The translations under genes and the position numbers were made by a program. The notes under the pieces are model-generated. The model was not told the DNA's origin. It saw nothing but the letters and a program-made list of their open reading frames with translations, and searched no databases. This document shows, piece by piece, positions 46,176-55,726 of a DNA stretch of 64,000 nt (its first letter is position 1; every line of letters starts with the position of its first letter). Source of the DNA: Burkholderia plantarii (GTDB lineage Bacteria > Pseudomonadota > Gammaproteobacteria > Burkholderiales > Burkholderiaceae); NCBI RefSeq assembly GCF_001411805.1, contig NZ_CP007212.1, positions 3,782,001 through 3,846,000 of the forward strand, given 5' to 3'.

Positions 46176-46922
46176 ATGTACAAGCTCGTTCTCATCCGCC
46201 ACGGCGAATCGACCTGGAACAAGGAAAACCGCTTCACCGGCTGGGTCGACGTCGACCTGACCGAGCAGGGCAACGCCGAAGCGCGCCAGGCCGGCGTCCT
46301 GCTGAAGGAAGCCGGCTACGCGTTCGACATCGCGTACACGTCGGTGCTCAAGCGCGCGATCCGCACGCTCTGGCACGTGCAGGACCAGATGGACCAGATG
46401 TATCTGCCGGTGGTCCATTCGTGGCGCCTCAACGAGCGCCACTACGGCGCGCTGTCGGGACTCAACAAGGCCGAGACGGCCGCGAAGTTCGGCGACGAGC
46501 AGGTGCTGGTCTGGCGCCGCAGCTACGACACGCCGCCGCCGGCGCTGGAAGCGAACGACGAGCGCGCGCCCTACGGCGACCCGCGCTACGCAAAGGTGCC
46601 GCGCGAGCAGCTGCCGCTGACCGAATGCCTGAAGGACACGGTCGCGCGCGTGCTGCCGCTCTGGAACGAGTCGATCGCGCCGGCCGTCAAGAGCGGCCGG
46701 CAGGTGCTGATCGCCGCGCACGGCAACTCGCTGCGCGCGCTGATCAAGTACCTCGACGGCATCTCGGACGCCGACATCGTCGGCCTCAACATCCCGAACG
46801 GCGTGCCGCTCGTCTACGAACTCGACGAAGACCTGAAACCGATCCGCCGTGACTACCTCGGCGACCAGGACGCGATCGCAAAGGCGCAGGCCGCCGTCGC
46901 GCAGCAGGGCAAGGCGAAGTAA
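46176..46922 (+). CDS. gpmA: 2,3-bisphosphoglycerate-dependent phosphoglycerate mutase
   Basis: A 248-residue glycolytic enzyme interconverting 3- and 2-phosphoglycerate. [18 protein letters not shown] holds the phosphorylated His. [15 protein letters not shown] carries the catalytic Glu neighbourhood, and [18 protein letters not shown] the second His. Divergent from the rhodanese-grxC pair across 136 nt. Confidence 0.98.
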   Translation: MYKLVLIRHGESTWNKENRFTGWVDVDLTEQGNAEARQAGVLLKEAGYAFDIAYTSVLKRAIRTLWHVQDQMDQMYLPVVHSWRLNERHYGALSGLNKAETAAKFGDEQVLVWRRSYDTPPPALEANDERAPYGDPRYAKVPREQLPLTECLKDTVARVLPLWNESIAPAVKSGRQVLIAAHGNSLRALIKYLDGISDADIVGLNIPNGVPLVYELDEDLKPIRRDYLGDQDAIAKAQAAVAQQGKAK

Positions 46923-46954
46923 GCGAGCCCGGGCCGCACGGCCCGGCCGCGAGG

Positions 46955-46988
46955 CGGGCGCCGCGATGCAGGTTGCGCGGCGCCCGCG
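46955..46988 (+). terminator. probable gpmA terminator hairpin
   Basis: GCGGGCGCCGCG/CGCGGCGCCCGC, a 12-bp perfect stem with a 10-nt loop 32 nt after gpmA, next to a smaller CCGGGCC/GGCCCGG hairpin at 46930-46947. Few T residues follow. The rest of 46989-47460 shows no gene; it should contain the ctpA promoter. Confidence 0.55.
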
Positions 46989-47460
46989 CCTTCTGGCGCG
47001 AACGAGTCTTGCTCATCCCGCTTCCACCGGCTCCACCGGATCACGCGGCAGGTGCAGTGCCCGGCCTTGCCCGACGCGTGCCGGCTCCATCGCATGGTTC
47101 GCGTAATCGGCCGTCCGGCCCGCGCCGCACGCCTCGCGCGGCGCTTGCGCACCGCCGGCACGACGGCCCGGAGCCGCCCGCGCGGGCCGGCCGGACGGCA
47201 GCGTCAGCGTCAGCGGCGCGTCAGTTTCGCGCCAGCCGGCCTGCGTGTTTTCCCGCGTTTTCCGCTGTTTTCCGTCACTTCAGGCGATTCACGCGAACGC
47301 AGCGCGTGCCGGCGCGAACCCGCGCGACGCGGCACTGTCGAATCCGCTTCATCATCGCTTCGCCCCGCAACGGCGAAGCATCGGGAAGATCGGAGATATA
47401 CTTGACCGTCCTCCCACCTTCACGCCATCGCCACACGCGCTTTCCGACGCACACGATCCT

Positions 47461-49026
47461 ATGCGAATGAAATTGAAGAATATCGGCCTCGTCGCCGCTG
47501 GCCTTGCAACTGGTGTATTCGCGACGCTGCAAATCTCGGCGTCGGCCCAGCAGGCAACGATCACGACGCCGCTGCCGCTCGACCAGCTGCGCCTGTTCGC
47601 CGAGGTGTTCGGCCAGATCAAGCGCGAATACGTCGAGCCGGTCGACGACAAGAAGCTGCTGACGGCCGCGATCAAGGGCATGGTATCGAGCCTCGACCCG
47701 CACTCGTCGTATCTCGACAAGACCGATTACGAGGAACTGCAGGAGCAGACGAAGGGCCGCTTCGCCGGTCTCGGCATCGAGATCTCGCAGGAAGACGGCC
47801 TCGTGAAGGTGATCTCGCCGATCGAGGACACGCCCGCGTTCCGCGCCGGCATCCGTCCCGGCGACCTGATCACGCGCATCAACGACAAGCCGGTGCGCGG
47901 CATGACGCTCGACAAGGCCGTCAAGCAGATGCGCGGCGACCCGGGCACCAAGGTCACGCTGACGATCTTCCGCAAGAGCGACGACCGCACCTTCCCGGTC
48001 ACCGTCACGCGCGCGATCATCAAGGTGCAGAGCGTGAAGATGAAGATGCTCGATCCGGGCTATGCCTACATCCGGATCACCAGCTTCCAGGAACGCACCA
48101 CGCCCGACCTCGCGGCCCGCCTGCAGGACATCGCACGCCAGCAGCCGAACCTGAAGGGCCTCGTGGTCGACCTGCGCAACAACGGCGGCGGCCTGCTGCA
48201 GAGCGCGGTCGGCGTGGCCGGCGCGTTCCTGCCGCCGAACGCGGTGGTGGTGTCGACCAACGGCCAGATCCCCGATTCGAAGCAGGTCTACCGCGACGAC
48301 TACGACAACTATCGCCTGCCGACCTTCGACTCCGATCCGCTCAAGAACCTGCCGGCGATCTTCAAGACCGTGCCGATGATCGTGCTGACCAACGCCTACT
48401 CGGCGTCGGCCTCCGAAATCGTCGCCGGCGCGCTGCAGGATTCGCACCGCGCGCAGATCATGGGCAAGACGACGTTCGGCAAGGGCTCGGTGCAGACGGT
48501 GCGCCCGCTCACGGCCGACACCGCGCTGCGGCTGACCACGGCCTACTACTACACGCCGAGCGGCCGCTCGATCCAGAACAAGGGCATCGTGCCGGACATC
48601 CCGGTCGACCAGTTCTCCGACGGCGATCCGGACGACGTGCTCGTGACGCGCGAAGTGGACTACACGAACCACCTCGCGAACACGCAGGACCCGAACGAGA
48701 AGAAGGAACTGGAAGCGCGCGAGCAGCGCCGCCTCGACCAGCTGCGCATCCTCGAGGAGCAGAACGACAAGAAGACGCCGGAGCAGCGCGAGAAGGATCG
48801 CAACCGCAAGCCGGTGGAGTTCGGCAGCGCCGACGACTTCATGCTGCAGCAGGCGCTGGCCAAGCTGGAAGGCAAGCCGGTGCAGGAGTCGAAGTCGCTG
48901 CTGGCCGAAAGCGTGACCAAGCCGCTCGGTGCCACGCCGGCGTCGGCAGCCTCGGCGGCTTCGGCCCCGAAGGCGAGCGCGCCGGCCAAGGCGTCGGCCG
49001 CCAAGCCCGCCTCGGCCGCCCACTAA
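47461..49026 (+). CDS. ctpA: carboxyl-terminal processing protease (S41)
   Basis: A 521-residue periplasmic protease. A Sec signal spans ~1-30 (LKNIGLVAAGLATGVFATL, SASAQQ). A PDZ domain follows around residues 95-185 (GRFAGLGIEISQEDGLVKV, TPAFRAGIRPGDLITRIND). The S41 core has the catalytic Ser in NAYSASASEIVAGAL and Lys in GKTTFGKGSVQT. The last ~60 residues are an Ala/Ser/Lys-rich tail. It processes or degrades envelope proteins. The start ATG is chosen because the longer open frame has no signal peptide. Confidence 0.95.
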   Translation: MRMKLKNIGLVAAGLATGVFATLQISASAQQATITTPLPLDQLRLFAEVFGQIKREYVEPVDDKKLLTAAIKGMVSSLDPHSSYLDKTDYEELQEQTKGRFAGLGIEISQEDGLVKVISPIEDTPAFRAGIRPGDLITRINDKPVRGMTLDKAVKQMRGDPGTKVTLTIFRKSDDRTFPVTVTRAIIKVQSVKMKMLDPGYAYIRITSFQERTTPDLAARLQDIARQQPNLKGLVVDLRNNGGGLLQSAVGVAGAFLPPNAVVVSTNGQIPDSKQVYRDDYDNYRLPTFDSDPLKNLPAIFKTVPMIVLTNAYSASASEIVAGALQDSHRAQIMGKTTFGKGSVQTVRPLTADTALRLTTAYYYTPSGRSIQNKGIVPDIPVDQFSDGDPDDVLVTREVDYTNHLANTQDPNEKKELEAREQRRLDQLRILEEQNDKKTPEQREKDRNRKPVEFGSADDFMLQQALAKLEGKPVQESKSLLAESVTKPLGATPASAASAASAPKASAPAKASAAKPASAAH

Positions 49027-49049
49027 GTCCGGGCGCGCCGTGACCGGCA

Positions 49050-49083
49050 CGGGCCACCGCGGTTCGCCGCGGTGGCCCGTTTT
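49050..49083 (+). terminator. ctpA terminator
   Basis: A 13-bp perfect stem (CGGGCCACCGCGG/CCGCGGTGGCCCG) capped by a TTCG tetraloop and followed by TTTT, 24 nt after the stop. Confidence 0.93.
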
Positions 49084-49189
49084 GCTTTGGGCGCGGCGCA
49101 CGGCGCCGGTCCGCCCTGACCCGGCGCACACGGACGCCGCGCGAACGCGCCTAGAATAGCGGCACGGCACTTCCCACCCGCTCCCCGCG

Positions 49190-49942
49190 ATGAACGACGA
49201 ACAACTGCTCCGCTACTCCCGCCACATCCTCGTCGACGAAATCGGCATCGAGGCGCAGCAGCGCTTCCTCGACGCGCACGCGCTGATCGTCGGCGCCGGC
49301 GGCCTCGGCTCGCCGGCCGCGATGTACCTGGCCGCCGCGGGCGTCGGCGCGATCACGCTGGTCGACGCCGACACGGTGGACCTCACCAACCTGCAGCGCC
49401 AGATCCTGCACGCGACCGAATCGGTCGGGCGGCGCAAGGTCGAATCGGGACGCGAGGCGCTCGCGCGGCTCAATCCCGAGATCGTCGTGCATGCCGTGGC
49501 CGAGCGCGTCGAGGCCGCCTGGCTCGACGTGGCCGTGCCGCTCGCCACGGTCGTGCTCGACTGCACCGACAACTTCGCCACGCGCCACGCCATCAACCGT
49601 GCCTGCGCCACGCACCGCGTGCCGCTCGTGTCGGGCGCCGCGCTGCGCTTCGATGGCCAGATCAGCACCTTCGACTTCCGCGACGCGGCCTCGCCCTGCT
49701 ACGCCTGCGTGTTTCCCGAGGACCAGCCGTTCGAGGAAGTGGCCTGCTCGACGATGGGCGTGTTCGCGCCGACCGTCGGCATCATCGGCGCGATGCAGGC
49801 CGCCGAGGCGCTGCGCGTGATCGGCGGCCTGGGCGAGACGCTGGTGGGGCGGCTGATGATGCTCGATTCGCTGCGCATGGAATGGAACACGATGCGTATC
49901 GCGCGGCAGCCCGATTGCCCGGTCTGCGGCGGCACGCACTGA
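49190..49942 (+). CDS. MoeB/ThiF-family adenylyltransferase
   Basis: A 250-residue E1-like enzyme that adenylates the C terminus of a small sulfur carrier (MoaD or ThiS). RYSRHILVDEIGIEAQQRF opens the protein; IVGAGGLGSPAAMYLAAAGVG is the ATP loop; DLTNLQRQILH and the zinc Cys pairs CYAC and CPVC are present. There is no C-terminal rhodanese domain. Whether it serves molybdopterin or thiamine synthesis cannot be told here. Confidence 0.93.
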   Translation: MNDEQLLRYSRHILVDEIGIEAQQRFLDAHALIVGAGGLGSPAAMYLAAAGVGAITLVDADTVDLTNLQRQILHATESVGRRKVESGREALARLNPEIVVHAVAERVEAAWLDVAVPLATVVLDCTDNFATRHAINRACATHRVPLVSGAALRFDGQISTFDFRDAASPCYACVFPEDQPFEEVACSTMGVFAPTVGIIGAMQAAEALRVIGGLGETLVGRLMMLDSLRMEWNTMRIARQPDCPVCGGTH

Positions 49943-49980
49943 GTGAGCGCGGCGCGCGCGGCCTGAAAAACCAGCGCGTA

Positions 49981-50010
49981 AAAAACGCGGCGGGCCAATG
50001 CCCGCCGCGT
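49981..50010 (-). terminator. terminator of ptsI
   Basis: ACGCGGCGGGC/GCCCGCCGCGT, 11 bp with a CAAT loop. On the minus strand it is followed by a T tract, between the converging ptsI and moeB/thiF genes. Confidence 0.9.
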
Positions 50011-50079
50011 CGATGTCGTGATGCCGAGGTTGACGTCACGCCGATGGAGGAGGCATCCGCTCCCCCCGCGCGGCAAGCC

Positions 50080-51858
50080 TCACGCCGCCAGGTCGGCCTT
50101 CGGCTCGGCCTCCGCGAGCTGCTTCAGCGCGAGCTGCACGTCCTCGGGCTCGAACGAGGCCAGCACGTCGGCGGTCGGCTTCTCGAGCGCCTTCAGATGC
50201 GCGCGCAGGATCTCCTGCTTGACCACCAGCAGCTGGCTCGGATGCATCGAGAACTCGGTGAGCCCCATGCCGAGCAGCAGGCGCGTCATCGCCGGATCGC
50301 CGGCCATCTCCCCGCACACCGACACCGGCACGCCCGCGCGCTTCGCCTCGCGCAGCGTGTAGGCGATCAGGTGCAGCACGGCCGGATGCAGCGGGTCGTA
50401 CAGGTGCGCCACGGCGTTGTCGGCGCGGTCGATCGCGAGCGTGTACTGGATCAGGTCGTTGGTGCCGATCGAGAGGAAATCGACGCGCTTGAGGAACAGC
50501 GGCAGCGCGATCGCGGCGGCCGGGATCTCGATCATCGCGCCGACCCGCACGTTCGGGTCGTAGGCGAGCCCGGCGTCGTCGAGCTGGCGCTTGGCCTCGC
50601 GGATCAGGTCGAGCGTCTGGTCGATCTCCTGCGCGTGCGCGAGCATCGGCACGAGGATCTTCACCGGCCCGATCGCCGAGGCGCGCAGGATCGCGCGCAG
50701 CTGGGTCAGGAACATCTGCGGCTCGGACAGGCTCCAGCGGATCGCGCGCAGGCCCAGCGCCGGGTTCGGCGCGGTTTCGTAGCCGCCGTCGAGCGCGTCG
50801 AGCGGCTTGTCGGCGCCCACGTCGATGGTGCGGATCGTCACCGGCATGCCGTTCATCAGCTCGACCGCTCGGCGGTACGCGCGGAACTGCTCCTCTTCCT
50901 CGGCGAGCACGTTCTCGTCGTTCATGAACAGGAACTCGGTGCGGAACAGGCCCACGCCGACCGCGCCGGCCTCCACGGCCGTCTTCGCGTCGTCGGGCAG
51001 CTCGATGTTGGCGAGCAGGTCGATCCTGGTGCTGCAGAGCGTCTGCGTCGGCGAGAACTTGAGCCGCTGCAGCTTGCGCTGCTCGAGCGCCTTCTCCGAC
51101 TGCCGGTACGAGTATTCCTCGAGCACGATCGGCGCCGGATCGACGATCACGATGCCCTGGTCGCCGTCGACGATGATCACGTCGTTCTGGCGAATCAGCG
51201 CGCTCGCGTGCTGCACGCCGACCGCGGCCGGGATGCCGAGGCTGCGCGCGACGATCGCCGTGTGCGAGGTGCGCCCGCCCAGGTCGGTCACGAACGCATG
51301 GAACGCCTGGTTCTTGAACTGCATCATGTCGGCCGGCGCGATGTCGTGCGCGACCACGATCATGTCGTCCTTGCTGCTGGCCGCGCGGCCGAGCGCCTGG
51401 GCCGGCGACGGCGCGCCGGCCAGCGCCTTGAGCACGCGCTCGACCACCTGCTCGATGTCGGCCTTGCGCTCGCGCAGGTACTCGTCCTCGATGTCGTCGA
51501 AGTGGCTGGCGATCACGTCGAGCTGCTCGGTCAGCGCCCATTCGGCGTTGTAGCGGCGGTCGCGGATCAGGTCGATGGTTTCCTGCACCAGCATCGCGTC
51601 GTTGAGGATCATCGAATGCACGTCGATGAACGCGGCGACCTCACTCGGCGTGTCGTCGGTCAGGTCGGCGCGCAGCGCGTCGAGTTCGCCGCGCACCGCG
51701 AGCAGCGCGACGCGCAGCCGGTCGATCTCCGCGTCGAGCTGCTGCGCCTCGACGAGGTAATGCGCGACGTCGAGCGCCGCCGGCGCGATCAGATACGCAC
51801 GACCGATCGCGATACCTCTCGAAACGGGAATTCCCTGCAGCGTGAACGGCACGCGCAC
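50080..51858 (-). CDS. ptsI: PEP-protein phosphotransferase, enzyme I
   Basis: A 592-residue enzyme I that takes phosphate from PEP and passes it to HPr. GIPVSRGIAIGRAYL at the N terminus; GGRTSHTAIVARSLGIPAAVG with the active His; the PEP-binding barrel contains FRTEFLFMN and SIGTNDLIQYTLAIDR with a C-terminal Cys in VSVCGEMAGDP. Last gene of gshA-gshB-EIIA-HPr-EI. It forms a chain separate from the fused nag phosphocarrier. Confidence 0.97.
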   Translation of the reverse strand: MRVPFTLQGIPVSRGIAIGRAYLIAPAALDVAHYLVEAQQLDAEIDRLRVALLAVRGELDALRADLTDDTPSEVAAFIDVHSMILNDAMLVQETIDLIRDRRYNAEWALTEQLDVIASHFDDIEDEYLRERKADIEQVVERVLKALAGAPSPAQALGRAASSKDDMIVVAHDIAPADMMQFKNQAFHAFVTDLGGRTSHTAIVARSLGIPAAVGVQHASALIRQNDVIIVDGDQGIVIVDPAPIVLEEYSYRQSEKALEQRKLQRLKFSPTQTLCSTRIDLLANIELPDDAKTAVEAGAVGVGLFRTEFLFMNDENVLAEEEEQFRAYRRAVELMNGMPVTIRTIDVGADKPLDALDGGYETAPNPALGLRAIRWSLSEPQMFLTQLRAILRASAIGPVKILVPMLAHAQEIDQTLDLIREAKRQLDDAGLAYDPNVRVGAMIEIPAAAIALPLFLKRVDFLSIGTNDLIQYTLAIDRADNAVAHLYDPLHPAVLHLIAYTLREAKRAGVPVSVCGEMAGDPAMTRLLLGMGLTEFSMHPSQLLVVKQEILRAHLKALEKPTADVLASFEPEDVQLALKQLAEAEPKADLAA

Positions 51859-52006
51859 CTCCTGTGAGTCAGGTCAGCCGCAGCCCACCGCCGCGATGCG
51901 CATATGACCCCGACTCGTGATTATAAATTCCACGACACCCGCATGACTGCATGCGCCGCAGCATCGGCCCTGCAATGATCTGTTGTCTGAATAAAAGCCA
52001 ATGCCC

Positions 52007-52036
52007 AAAAGAAATGCCGCGTCGGAACGCGGCATC
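52007..52036 (-). terminator. terminator between ptsH and ptsI
   Basis: ATGCCGCG-TTCCGA-CGCGGCAT followed by TTCTTTT on the minus strand, 40 nt after the ptsH stop. ptsI therefore depends on read-through or its own promoter in the following ~150 nt. Confidence 0.85.
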
Positions 52037-52075
52037 GGCTGGCGAGGCGGCGCAGGCGCCGCCGGTGCGCGCGGC

Positions 52076-52345
52076 TTACTGGCCTTCGCCGAACTTGTCG
52101 GCGATCAGCTTGAGCAGCGCGTCCATCGCTTCCTTCTCGTCGGCGCCCTCGGTCTCGATCGTCACCGTGCTGCCGATGCCGGCCGCCAGCATCATCACGC
52201 CCATGATGCTCTTCGCGTTGATCCGGCGGCCATTGCGCGTCATCCAGACTTCCGACTGGAAATTGCCCGCCAGCTGGGTCAGCTTGGCCGAGGCGCGGGC
52301 ATGCAATCCCAATTTATTGACGATGGTCGTTTCTTGTTGAAGCAT
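52076..52345 (-). CDS. ptsH: phosphocarrier protein HPr
   Basis: An 89-residue HPr. The active His is in NKLGLHARASAKLTQLA, with Ala-Ser in place of the usual Pro-Ala after Arg. Ser46-equivalent is in AKSIMGVMMLAAGIGS. It passes phosphate to the EIIA-Man-like protein just upstream. Confidence 0.96.
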   Translation of the reverse strand: MLQQETTIVNKLGLHARASAKLTQLAGNFQSEVWMTRNGRRINAKSIMGVMMLAAGIGSTVTIETEGADEKEAMDALLKLIADKFGEGQ

Positions 52346-52429
52346 GGTGTTCCGTTCAGATGAAGACTGCCGGCGGCGCGCGCCGCCGGGGGACAGGAAG
52401 CGAACGAACGCGCCGGGCGGCCCGTCCGG

Positions 52430-52900
52430 TCAATGCGGTTCGGTCTGCGGCTTCGGCTCCGGCGGGATCGGCGCGCACTCGCCGCAGCCGAGGCCCACGC
52501 GCGGCGGCGGCGTGCCGGCGGCGATCTCGTGGATGCCCTTGGTCGAGCCGCCCAGCGCCTTCTCCACCAGCGTGTCGATCGGCGTGGTGCGGTAGCAGAC
52601 CGAGCGCACCAGCATCGGCAGGTTCACGCCGGCCAGCACGCGCACGCCGTCGAGCTTGGCGAGCTGGCCGGCGATGTTCGCCGGGGTCGCGCCATACATG
52701 TCCGTCAGGACGAGAACGCCGTTTTCCTCGCGCAGCCGCGCGATTTCCGCGTGCGCGAAACCCATCACCTGCGAGGGGTCGCTGTCCGCGAGCACGTCGA
52801 TGCAGCCGATGCGCGCGGGAATCCCGCCGTAGATGTGGGAGATGCAGTCCCGCAGGGCGGTGGCGAGCGGGGCGTGAGCGATGATCAGGATGCCAGCCAT
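52430..52900 (-). CDS. PTS IIA component, mannose family
   Basis: A 156-residue EIIA-Man-like protein. The phosphorylated His is His9 (GILIIAHAPLATAL), and VLTDMYGATPANIAG is the second conserved segment. No mannose IIB/IIC/IID genes are nearby, so it most likely has a regulatory role in an incomplete betaproteobacterial PTS. The tail after residue ~130 is a family-typical Pro/Gly-rich extension with a Cys pair (GLGCGEC). The start MAGILI is chosen over a longer frame. Confidence 0.9.
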   Translation of the reverse strand: MAGILIIAHAPLATALRDCISHIYGGIPARIGCIDVLADSDPSQVMGFAHAEIARLREENGVLVLTDMYGATPANIAGQLAKLDGVRVLAGVNLPMLVRSVCYRTTPIDTLVEKALGGSTKGIHEIAAGTPPPRVGLGCGECAPIPPEPKPQTEPH

Positions 52901-53150
52901 GTCAACCTTGCAACAATGTGGCCCGAACGCCGGACCGGATGCCAGGAATGTACCTACCGGGCGAACGGGCATTGTAGCAGGCCGGTTTCGGGGTCAATCC
53001 ACATCGTGAATCGAACCGCGATGCCGAGCCGGCGGCGGGGGGCCTGCGCGCCGCCGCCGGCTGTCTCCTTTCAGGTCGTGGGTGCCGCCTGGATTCCGTT
53101 TGTTCCGCTTTCCGCGGGTGCCGCTGTTTTCCGTCGATGCCGTGCGCGCG

Positions 53151-54107
53151 TCAGCCGACCGCGCGTTCGAGCGCGTCGATGAACATCGCCGCGACGTCGA
53201 AGCCGGTCTGCTCCATGATCTCGCGAAAACAGGTCGGGCTCGTCACGTTCACCTCGGTGAGCCAGTCGCCGATCGCGTCCAGCCCGACCAGCAGCAACCC
53301 GCGCGCGGCCAGCACCGGCCCGAGCGCGGCGGCGATCTCGCGGTCGCGCTCGGTGAGCGGCTGCGCCACGCCGATGCCGCCGGCGGCCAGGTTGCCGCGC
53401 ACCTCGTTGCCCTGCGGAATCCGCGCGAGCGAATACGGCACCGGCTCGCCGCCGATCAGCAGGATGCGCTTGTCGCCGGCCTTGATCTCGGGGATGAACT
53501 TCTGGACCATCAGCGTGCGCCGGCCGTCCTCGCCGAGCATCTCGACGATCGAGCCGAGGTTCATGCCGTCGGCCTTGACGCGAAACACGCCCATCCCGCC
53601 CATGCCGTCGAGCGGCTTGACGATCACGTCGCCGTGCTCGGCATGAAACGCGCGCAGCCGCGCCACGTCGCGCGTGACGAGCGTGGGCGCGACGAACTGC
53701 GGGAATTCGGCGATGGCGAGCTTCTCCGAGTGATCGCGGATCGACTGCGGGCGGTTGATGATCTTCGCGCCCGCGCGCTCGGCCATCTCCAGCAGCCAGG
53801 TCGAGGTCACGTACTCCATGTCGAAGGGCGGGTCCTTGCGCATCAGCACCGCGCCGAACGCGGTCAGCGCGCGCGCCTCGGGCGCCGCGGCCTCGAACCA
53901 GGTGTCGCGGTGCAGGTCGTCGAGGTCGCCCACGATCGTCACGCGCCGCACGTCGGCCTCGACCGTGGTACCGCTCCAGGCGAGCTGCTGCGGCTCGCAG
54001 GCGTACACCGCATGGCCGCGCCGCGCGGCTTCGGCCATCATCGCGTAGGTCGAATCCTTGTAGATCCTGAAGCGATCGAGCGGGTCGGCGATAAAGAGAA
54101 TGTCCAT
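53151..54107 (-). CDS. gshB: glutathione synthetase
   Basis: A 318-residue ATP-grasp enzyme joining gamma-Glu-Cys and Gly. ILFIADPLDRFRIYKDSTYAMM begins the family pattern; DVIVKPLDGMGGMGVFRV is the ATP-binding loop; LLVGLDAIGDWLTEVNVTSPTCFREI lies near the end. It follows gshA by 84 nt. Confidence 0.97.
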   Translation of the reverse strand: MDILFIADPLDRFRIYKDSTYAMMAEAARRGHAVYACEPQQLAWSGTTVEADVRRVTIVGDLDDLHRDTWFEAAAPEARALTAFGAVLMRKDPPFDMEYVTSTWLLEMAERAGAKIINRPQSIRDHSEKLAIAEFPQFVAPTLVTRDVARLRAFHAEHGDVIVKPLDGMGGMGVFRVKADGMNLGSIVEMLGEDGRRTLMVQKFIPEIKAGDKRILLIGGEPVPYSLARIPQGNEVRGNLAAGGIGVAQPLTERDREIAAALGPVLAARGLLLVGLDAIGDWLTEVNVTSPTCFREIMEQTGFDVAAMFIDALERAVG

Positions 54108-54191
54108 GCGGGTCCTGAATGAAGCGTGCTGAATGACGGATGCGGCGTGTCGGGTGCGATAGCGAGGCTGGTCGGCGCGGCGCGCGGCCGC

Positions 54192-55481
54192 TCAGACCTG
54201 GATCGCCTCGGGGTCGGTCTTCTCGAGCTCGATCGACGAGGCGAGCAGCCCCAGCCGGCCGACCACGCCGTACATGTAGAAGCGGTTCGGCGGCGCCGCG
54301 CCGGGCAGCGCGCGCGCGTCGGGCAGCGCCGTATGCTCGAAGCCGAGCGGCACGTAGTGCATGCCGGGCGCGTTCAGGTTCTGGTCGCGCTCGCGCGCCG
54401 CGTGGGTGCGATAGAAGCCGCCCACCACGTAGCGGTCGATCATGTAGACGACCGGCTCGGCCACGTCGTCGCCGATCCGCTCGAACGTGTAGACGCCTTC
54501 CTGCACGATCACGTCGCTGACGGGCAGCCCCGCCTTGGTCTCGGACATCTGCGCGCGTTCGAGCTTGGTCAGCCCGCCGATCTCGGAGGCATCGTGGATC
54601 GTCATCACGCCGCGCCCGGCGGTGCCCGCGTCGGCCTTCACGACCACGTAGGGCTTCTCGCTGATGCCGTACTCGCGATATTTGCGCGCGATCTTCTTGA
54701 GCACCGCGTCGATCGCGTCGGCCAGCGCCTCGCCGCCGTTGCCGGCCTGCCAGTCGATGCCGCCGACGTGCGCGAAGTACGGATTCACCATCCACGGGTC
54801 GACGCCCACCATCTTCGCGAACTTCTTCGCCACGTCGTCGTAGCAGGCGAAATGGGTGGACTTGCGGCGCACCGCCCAGCCCGCGTGCAGCGGCGGCAGC
54901 AGGTACTGCTCGTGCAGATTTTCGAGCACGTCCGGAATCCCGCCCGACAGATCGTTGTTGAGCAGGATCGAGCAGGGATCGAAGTTCTTCAGGCCGAGCC
55001 GGCGCTGCGAGCGTTCGAGCGGCTCCAGCACGATCTTGGTGCCGTCGGCGAGCGTGATCGGCGTGACGTCGGTCACGCTCGGATCGAGCGAGCCGAAGCG
55101 CACGTTCAGGCCGGCCTGGCGCATGATCGTCGCGAGCCGCGCGACGTTCTCGAGATAGAACGCGTTGCGCGTGGGCAGCTCCGGAATCACGAGCAGCCCC
55201 TTGGCATCCGGGCAGATTTTTTCGATCGCGGCCATCGCCGCCTGGACGGCGAGCGGCAACACTTCCGCCGGCAGGTTGTTGAAGCTGCCGGGAAACAGAT
55301 TGGCGTCGACGGGCGCGAGCTTGAAGCCGGCGTTGCGCAGATCGACCGAACAGTAGAACGGCGGCGTGTGTTCCTGCCACTCGAGGCGGAACCAGCGTTC
55401 AATCGCCGGCGTCGCGTCGAGGATCTTCCGCTCCAGCTCGAGCAGCGGGCCGTTTAACGCCGTAACGAGGTGGGGAACCAT
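54192..55481 (-). CDS. gshA: glutamate-cysteine ligase, proteobacterial type
   Basis: A 429-residue enzyme of the gshA class found in beta- and some other proteobacteria, unrelated in layout to E. coli GshA. It catalyses the first step of glutathione synthesis. LVTALNGPLLELERKILDATPAIERWFR at the N terminus, LLNNDLSGGIPDVLENLHEQYLLPPLHAGW, VVKADAGTAGRGVMTIHDASEI and IVQEGVYTFERIGDDVAEPVVYMIDRYVVGGFYR are recognisable. First gene of the leftward gsh-pts run. Confidence 0.93.
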   Translation of the reverse strand: MVPHLVTALNGPLLELERKILDATPAIERWFRLEWQEHTPPFYCSVDLRNAGFKLAPVDANLFPGSFNNLPAEVLPLAVQAAMAAIEKICPDAKGLLVIPELPTRNAFYLENVARLATIMRQAGLNVRFGSLDPSVTDVTPITLADGTKIVLEPLERSQRRLGLKNFDPCSILLNNDLSGGIPDVLENLHEQYLLPPLHAGWAVRRKSTHFACYDDVAKKFAKMVGVDPWMVNPYFAHVGGIDWQAGNGGEALADAIDAVLKKIARKYREYGISEKPYVVVKADAGTAGRGVMTIHDASEIGGLTKLERAQMSETKAGLPVSDVIVQEGVYTFERIGDDVAEPVVYMIDRYVVGGFYRTHAARERDQNLNAPGMHYVPLGFEHTALPDARALPGAAPPNRFYMYGVVGRLGLLASSIELEKTDPEAIQV

Positions 55482-55635
55482 GAATCACTCGCGAACAGGA
55501 GAAAAAAGATTGTAGAGCAAATACCCTGCCGATTTGGGGATTGTTCCCGCGATAGCAAGGATTGCCCGGATCTTTTCTCGCTATTGACCCGATTGCCGAA
55601 AGGGTTATCCCGTCCGTTTCCGGTCCGCGAATAAA

Positions 55636-55658
55636 AAGAACCCGCCGGGAAGGCGGGC
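55636..55658 (-). terminator. terminator of glnK-amt
   Basis: GCCCGCC-TTCCC-GGCGGGTTCTTTTTATT on the minus strand, about 70 nt past the amt stop. A second, longer hairpin (GCGGGGCGGC/GCCGCCCCGC, 55683-55713) lies directly behind the stop codon. Confidence 0.85.
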
Positions 55659-55726
55659 AGAAGTCGCTGCGCTCATTCTGTAGCGGGGCGGCGGCCGGAT
55701 GGCGCCGCCCCGCGGGGTTCATCCGA

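Noticed and set aside
49190..49942. Naming the E1-like gene moeB or thiF
   Set aside because: Both names fit equally. No moaD, thiS or other pathway gene is adjacent, so no symbol is given.
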